NCBI RefSeq assembly: GCF_001811425.1
Contig: NZ_KV804728.1
Location: 1-64,000 of the forward strand
Direction of reading: 5' to 3'
Length of the DNA: 64,000 bases
Source: Peptoniphilus_A sp001811425
Lineage (GTDB): Bacteria; Bacillota; Clostridia; Tissierellales; Peptoniphilaceae
Numbering within the stretch: the first letter of the stretch is position 1; every line of letters begins with the position of its first letter. Below the pieces are notes generated by a model. That model worked only from the letters and a program-made list of their open reading frames with translations. It had not been told where the DNA came from and did not search any database. The translations under genes were made by a program, and so were the position numbers. Shown piece by piece: positions 59,469-64,000 of the stretch.

Positions 59469-61388
59469 ATGTATTTAACGAAATTATTTTTAAAAACTAA
59501 CATAAAAGAAAAAGATTGTATATCTGTGTTACTTATCGGGGCTTTAACGGTAATGGTATTCAATATATTACCTATGGTTCTACAATCAATATTTTATTCC
59601 TTTGATAAATATGGTGCATTTCTGATGGAATATTATACATATAAAACGATTATAAAGTTTATAAAAATTATCTTCATAGGATATTTTTTATACGCATACT
59701 TTAATTTTATTAAAAGTAGAGGGGATTTATTCTATCTTTATAAACTCTTTGGGTCCGATATGTTAGAAATAATAGAACTAAATTTAATATTTGGATTTAT
59801 TGTTTATATTTTGAACATATTATTAGGTTCTATACTTCTATATTTTTCTACTAGAATTTTTTATATAGTGATTAATTCAATATTTAATATAAACACATTT
59901 CCTAATAATATAAATTTTTCTGTGTATATGAACACCATTATAATATGGGGGATACTTATTCTATTAGCATCTGTATACAATAGTGCATATATATTTTTAA
60001 ATGGTGGAGAAAAGCTTTACATAAAGAGTAAAGTAGATAAAAAAAGTATTAATAAAAATTATAAAAAAGAAAAAATATTTGCTATCCTACTTATAGTTAT
60101 TAGCATTACTTTCATAAGCTTGTATTCCTTAAGGATTATTTCTTTTGAAATAGGAATTATGGTTTCTTTATTTTCATTTGTCTTAGGTTATACAATTTTA
60201 ATTAATAGGTATATCTTTAATTATCCATTGAAACTTCGTAAGAATAATAAAGTTTTGGATGGTATAGCATTAGAAAGTAGTTTGAATAGATCTATAAAAT
60301 TAAATAAAATTATTGTAAACTCGAATACCATAAGTGCTTTTATTCTTATGTATGTATTCAGTATATTTTTACTTTCGTATTGGGGTAGCGTTTCAGATAA
60401 TGATATTGAGAAGCCATATATTTATGATGCTTTAATAATTGCTAACAATAAAGAAGATATTGAAGAATTAAATATTGATTTCGAAAAAGTAGAAAAGTCA
60501 GTGATATTTCCTTCTTATACTGTGCAGCTAGGAGTTAATGAATATAATGTAACTTCTGAAACTTTTTATAATAAGATACTTGATGAAAAATTACATTTAA
60601 AAAACGGACAAGGGAAACTTATTGAAACAACATCAAATAATGATAACTGGATTATTTATGAAGGAGAAAAAAAGAATTTTCATGTAAGTAGTAATGGAAA
60701 AAATAAAGATATACTAATAAATTCTTTAGATGGTAGATATGTATTTAGAGGTTTAGTTGAATGGGATAATTGGCTAATACTATCAGATGAAGATTTCAGA
60801 GAACTAATTCCAGAAAATGAGGACAACATACATTACTCAGAATTAATTAGATATGACAAAGATTATCGAAATCTATTAACGAATGAAATAAGTAACAAAG
60901 TAAAAGACAATGAAAAAGTACATGTATATTATAAGGATGTAATCGTAAATTTATTAAAAGGCTCTCAAAAATTAATGGTTATTATAGTGGCTTTAATTGT
61001 GCTTGCTATAAAAGGCTTTATATTATATTTGTATGAAATTAAAATAAAGAACGATTCTAATTCTATTTTTGAAAAGTATAAATTATTAGACTTACTTGGA
61101 ATGGGAAATAGTCGATATAGACTGTTACGTAAGGAAATATTTTTAATGTATTTTAAGCCAGCAATTATTACTTATTTTGTAGTACCATTTATTGCTATCT
61201 TTCCTTTTTTTATAGATGTTGAAACAGAAAAATCAGTCACAAGTTTTTTAGAGCTTACAAAATTTGGTGTTAATGGTTTTGGATGTATATTAATAATATT
61301 TATTGTGTTTGATATAATCGTATATTTGAAAATTTCAAGAAATGTTATAAAAAATTTAAAATCAAACCGAATAGAGGTGAATGATTAA
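59469..61388 (+). CDS. BceB/FtsX-like ABC permease
   Basis: A 639-residue permease with about ten membrane helices. Four lie near the N-terminus, further ones around 195-310, then an extracellular domain of roughly 190 residues (about 310-500). The last three helices flank KYKLLDLLGMGNSRYRLLRK, an FtsX-type segment. This is the layout of BceB-like transporters, which remove antimicrobial peptides from their targets or signal their presence. Directly behind two Cys-rich peptide genes, it may give immunity to the products or signal to the kinase at 43080. The start is taken as ATG 59469, with AAGG about 9 bases upstream. Confidence 0.75.
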   Translation: MYLTKLFLKTNIKEKDCISVLLIGALTVMVFNILPMVLQSIFYSFDKYGAFLMEYYTYKTIIKFIKIIFIGYFLYAYFNFIKSRGDLFYLYKLFGSDMLEIIELNLIFGFIVYILNILLGSILLYFSTRIFYIVINSIFNINTFPNNINFSVYMNTIIIWGILILLASVYNSAYIFLNGGEKLYIKSKVDKKSINKNYKKEKIFAILLIVISITFISLYSLRIISFEIGIMVSLFSFVLGYTILINRYIFNYPLKLRKNNKVLDGIALESSLNRSIKLNKIIVNSNTISAFILMYVFSIFLLSYWGSVSDNDIEKPYIYDALIIANNKEDIEELNIDFEKVEKSVIFPSYTVQLGVNEYNVTSETFYNKILDEKLHLKNGQGKLIETTSNNDNWIIYEGEKKNFHVSSNGKNKDILINSLDGRYVFRGLVEWDNWLILSDEDFRELIPENEDNIHYSELIRYDKDYRNLLTNEISNKVKDNEKVHVYYKDVIVNLLKGSQKLMVIIVALIVLAIKGFILYLYEIKIKNDSNSIFEKYKLLDLLGMGNSRYRLLRKEIFLMYFKPAIITYFVVPFIAIFPFFIDVETEKSVTSFLELTKFGVNGFGCILIIFIVFDIIVYLKISRNVIKNLKSNRIEVND

Positions 61389-62081
61389 ATGGATGAAATT
61401 ATTAAAGTTGAAAATTTAAGTAAATCATATGGACAGAAGGGAAAAGGAGCTTATTGTCAAAAGGTATTAGACAATTTAAATTTAGACATTTATGGCGAAG
61501 ACTTTATAGCAATTATGGGACCTTCAGGGAGTGGAAAAAGTACTCTCCTAAAAATAATTGGGCTAATTGATAATAACATAGATTCGGGAGATGTTTTCTT
61601 TTTAGGAAAAAATATCAAGAAAATGAATTTTTCTGAAGTTGCAAAATTTAGAAGAGAAAAAATTGGATATGTTTTTCAAGATTTCAAAATATTGCCATCA
61701 ATTACCATATTGGATAATATTGTATTACCAAACTTAATAGCTAAAAAATCTCTGGAAGAAGCTAAAGAGAAAGCGTTAAGATATTTAGATGAATTTGAAA
61801 TAAGCAATATATGTAATAAATACTCATATGAAATTTCTGGTGGAGAACTCCAAAGGGTTGCTATAATTAGATCATTAATGAATGATCCGGATATTATTTT
61901 TGCCGATGAACCCACAGGAAATTTGGATAGTGATAATACAGAACAGATAATTAGAATGCTAAAATACTTAAATGATAATTTTGGGAAGACAATAGTTATA
62001 GTAACACATAATAGCGAATTTATTAAATATGTAAAAAAGGTGTTTATTTTAAAAGAAGGTAAATTAACGCTAAGTTATTAA
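61389..62081 (+). CDS. BceA/LolD-like ABC ATPase
   Basis: A 230-residue ATPase starting directly after the permease stop. Walker A is MGPSGSGKSTLLKIIG, the Q-loop is IGYVFQDFKILPSITI, the signature is YEISGGELQRVAIIRSLMND, and Walker B is IIFADEPTGNLDSDN. The DEPTGNLD sequence is characteristic of the MacB/LolD/BceA class that pairs with FtsX-like permeases. It forms the transporter with the preceding gene. Known bceAB operons usually have the ATPase gene first, so the order here is reversed. Confidence 0.85.
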   Translation: MDEIIKVENLSKSYGQKGKGAYCQKVLDNLNLDIYGEDFIAIMGPSGSGKSTLLKIIGLIDNNIDSGDVFFLGKNIKKMNFSEVAKFRREKIGYVFQDFKILPSITILDNIVLPNLIAKKSLEEAKEKALRYLDEFEISNICNKYSYEISGGELQRVAIIRSLMNDPDIIFADEPTGNLDSDNTEQIIRMLKYLNDNFGKTIVIVTHNSEFIKYVKKVFILKEGKLTLSY

Positions 62082-62138
62082 AAAGTAAACTATCATACAA
62101 TGGAAGCTTTATTAGTAATTAAAAATTGAGATATAAAT

Positions 62139-62548
62139 GATAGTGTGAAAAGTTTTGTGTATCAGGCTCCTGATAGGTGTATGTTGAGAAAATTAGTAGA
62201 TCTTCTAGTTCTCTTTCTTTTAGTTGATTTAAGAGTAACAGCCAGTATTTGCTTGATTCGTTTTCGCCAATTCCACATGTCTAATATTTCTTTAAATCCT
62301 TCTAAATAGTATCATAGAGCTATATAAGCTGCTTTTTTTTACAATTATATTGTTTTCTCTCACATGGTAGTGGATATTATCGAGAAAATTATTGGATAAA
62401 GTTGTTCTAATGATATATTTTACCATTTTTTAATGGTTAGTAGTATTTTGTTTAGTCTTGTTTCCGGTCTTTTTTTACCATAAAAATTCCTCCTAACTAT
62501 TATTATCTTATCAGGAGGAGTTTCTATACACAAACTATTTTACTGCTG
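62139..62548 (-). mobile_element. IS256-type insertion sequence remnant
   Basis: On the reverse strand, shifting frames give KKDRKQD, QLYPIIFSIIS, LEGFKEILDMWNW and KQILAVTLKS, corresponding to the central part of IS256/mutator-type transposases. Near the ends, TGTGAAAAGTTTTGTGTAT (62142-62162) and the reversed TATACACAAACTATTTTAC (62525-62543) resemble the terminal inverted repeats. Most of the transposase is deleted and stops abound. The element fills the gap between the peptide cargo and the relaxase gene. Confidence 0.7.
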
Positions 62549-62605
62549 CCTTATATAGACAGAATCAAATTTATAAAAAGTTTTAATAAAATTCAGTTGT
62601 ATTGT

Positions 62606-63958
62606 TTAAACACTTTTGAAATTAGTTTTTAATTTTATATCTTTCTTGTAATAATTTTCATAGTTTTTCCTATACTGAACAAGGTCAGAAAATTGTTCTT
62701 TATTTAAAGAATACTCTTGCATAAGGGTGTTCTTTTTTTCTTGCAATCTATCGAGATTTGATAGTATTTCTTTTGTATTTGGTAATTTTTTATATTTTTC
62801 TAAAATTTCTTTAGCGGCTATTTTATAGACGGAAAGTTCGCTATAATACTCCTCTGCAAATTGCTTATCTTCAGGATTTTTCTTGTGGTATTTATAGATT
62901 TCACGATACTTATTTATAGTATTTATATTTTCCATATCTTGGGATAAACTCTTCATCTCAGTTTCAATTTTCTTTATTTTATCTAATAAGTCTTTTCTAT
63001 CATTAGCAGATTTTTTAATTAGATCATCAAGTTGAGTGATTGAATTAATTCCTTGTTCTCTAAGTTTAATTATTGAATCAGCCATTGTTTTGATATTATG
63101 TTTTCTTGCCCAAACTTCATAACCTTTAGAGGATTGAGCTTTTTCATTAGTAGATATATCAATAACATTTCCTACACGCTTTTTAATAGGATTAGCTTTA
63201 TTTTTAATTGCTAAATCTATTCTTTCTTTGATTTTTTCTTCGGTATAATCTTCTCCGATAGTCTTAGCTCTTGTAAATCTTTGCTTATCTTTATGGCGAA
63301 AAGCGATGTGTTTACCAAACTTAATTTCATAATCAAGAGATTTCATATTTTCTAAAAATTCTTCCCACGATTTAGACTTATTAATCATTCTGTCTATATC
63401 AAATTGCAGTTTAGATTTCCAGGAATTTCCTTTCTTGTTTTGGTCATATTCGTACCAAGATTTACCAGCAGTTTTATATTTTCTTTTGTAAGCTTCATAA
63501 TATTTATCAATGACTGAAAGCTTATTTTCTTTACATAATTCATCGCTTTGATACCTGATTTTATGGTAAGTTTTTTTGTTAGATTGGTAGCATTTTCCAG
63601 TCTTGTAATTAACATTATTAAAAATAATATGGTTATGGATATGCCCTCTATCTATATGAGTTGCAAGAACAAATTCATAATCTTCTTTTAAAATTTTCTT
63701 ACATAATTCCATTCCAATTTCGTGAGCTTTTATAGGATCAACCTCTCCTGGTAGAAAAGATTGGATTAAATGTCTAGCCAAAACTGTACCCTTAGTATCA
63801 TTATCTTCTCGAGTTTTCAAAAATTGAATATGGGCAGTAGCTGGGTGACATTTAAATGAAGATACTAAAATTTTTTCATCAGTTTTTTCACTCTTAGTAA
63901 TGTAGTCTATTGCCAAATTTAGAGTTGATTTTATAGGATGTATTTTTGTAATTGCCAT
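62606..63958 (-). CDS. MobP-type relaxase of the conjugative element
   Basis: A 450-residue relaxase on the reverse strand. The start MAITKIHPIKSTLNLAIDYI is the family N-terminus. Tyr19 lies in LAIDYIT, and the metal site HIDRGHIHNH has His101, Asp103, His106, His108 and His110. The C-terminal 150 residues are coiled coil (DLLDKIKKIETEMKSLSQDM). This relaxase differs from the MobA/MobL type of the inserted element and fits those of Tn1549/CTn elements. It would nick the oriT of the backbone element, expected outside the window beyond mobC. Its reading frame appears intact. Confidence 0.85.
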   Translation of the reverse strand: MAITKIHPIKSTLNLAIDYITKSEKTDEKILVSSFKCHPATAHIQFLKTREDNDTKGTVLARHLIQSFLPGEVDPIKAHEIGMELCKKILKEDYEFVLATHIDRGHIHNHIIFNNVNYKTGKCYQSNKKTYHKIRYQSDELCKENKLSVIDKYYEAYKRKYKTAGKSWYEYDQNKKGNSWKSKLQFDIDRMINKSKSWEEFLENMKSLDYEIKFGKHIAFRHKDKQRFTRAKTIGEDYTEEKIKERIDLAIKNKANPIKKRVGNVIDISTNEKAQSSKGYEVWARKHNIKTMADSIIKLREQGINSITQLDDLIKKSANDRKDLLDKIKKIETEMKSLSQDMENINTINKYREIYKYHKKNPEDKQFAEEYYSELSVYKIAAKEILEKYKKLPNTKEILSNLDRLQEKKNTLMQEYSLNKEQFSDLVQYRKNYENYYKKDIKLKTNFKSV

Positions 63959-63959
63959 A

Positions 63960-64000
63960 TTAGTCACCAGAACTTTCTTTTGATTTATTAAGAAGTAGGG
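63960..64000 (-). CDS. Probable mobC-like gene, 3' end only
   Basis: The last 13 codons of a reverse-strand frame end in LLNKSKESSGD-stop one base before the relaxase start. Position and tight spacing fit the MobC-type relaxosome protein usually encoded there, but too little is visible to be sure. Confidence 0.4.
   Translation of the reverse strand, partial: LLLNKSKESSGD

Noticed and set aside
1..64000. tRNA, rRNA or classical riboswitch genes
   Set aside because: No cloverleaf, rRNA segment or known riboswitch core was recognised by reading. A covariance-model search would be the decisive check.

Overview
The window is low-GC, AT-rich bacterial DNA from a Gram-positive anaerobe. Strong Shine-Dalgarno sites, the codon choice, and a Tn1549/CTn-type conjugation gene set point to the Clostridia/Tissierellia. 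A Peptoniphilus-, Anaerococcus- or Finegoldia-like host is my guess, and no chromosomal marker in the window confirms it. Almost everything here is mobile DNA, and no ribosomal RNA, tRNA or CRISPR array was seen.

The backbone is an integrative conjugative element (ICE). It runs from tnpW and a truncated virD4 (1.6-3.0 kb), through ssb and the first part of maff2 (5.1-5.6 kb). It resumes with the rest of maff2, a TrbL/VirB6-like gene, PrgI, VirB4, an NlpC/P60 protein, DUF4315 and DUF4366 proteins (19.9-29.1 kb). Then come an AbiE-type toxin-antitoxin pair, topoisomerase III, a cytosine methyltransferase, a 2547-residue methylase/helicase and an SSB-like protein (to 42.8 kb). A reverse-strand relaxase and the end of a mobC-like gene lie at the right edge (62.6-64 kb). 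The far left (0-1.5 kb) is a patchwork of gene remnants plus a VanZ-family gene.

A second, 14.3-kb mobilizable element (about 5577-19896) sits inside maff2. It has its own large serine recombinase, MobA/MobL relaxase, PcfB-like protein, an oriT-like region and a broken replisome-organizer gene. Its cargo is a BlaI/M56-protease regulatory pair followed by exported proteins: two Amidase_6-type proteins, a caspase-like protein with PepSY-like regions, and a lipoprotein. A 100-N assembly gap falls in a repeat inside this cargo.

The most interesting region is 42.8-62.1 kb, the cargo between the SSB-like gene and the relaxase. A NarL-type two-component system is followed by one radical-SAM/Cys-rich peptide module and two tandem CXXX-repeat peptide modules. 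Each CXXX module has a fused two-part radical SAM maturase, an 88-residue accessory protein and an ABC exporter, and three precursor peptides are present. A BceAB-like transporter closes the region. Four copies of the 13-bp motif CACAAAAGTTAGC lie about 22 bp upstream of a -10 element, in front of the histidine kinase gene and each of the three maturation modules. This looks like one regulon driven by the local response regulator.

Two other signals stand out. A nested TnpV-like gene is overprinted on the giant methylase/helicase gene. Intrinsic terminators sit repeatedly just upstream of the start of transfer genes, an arrangement that would suit processive antitermination.
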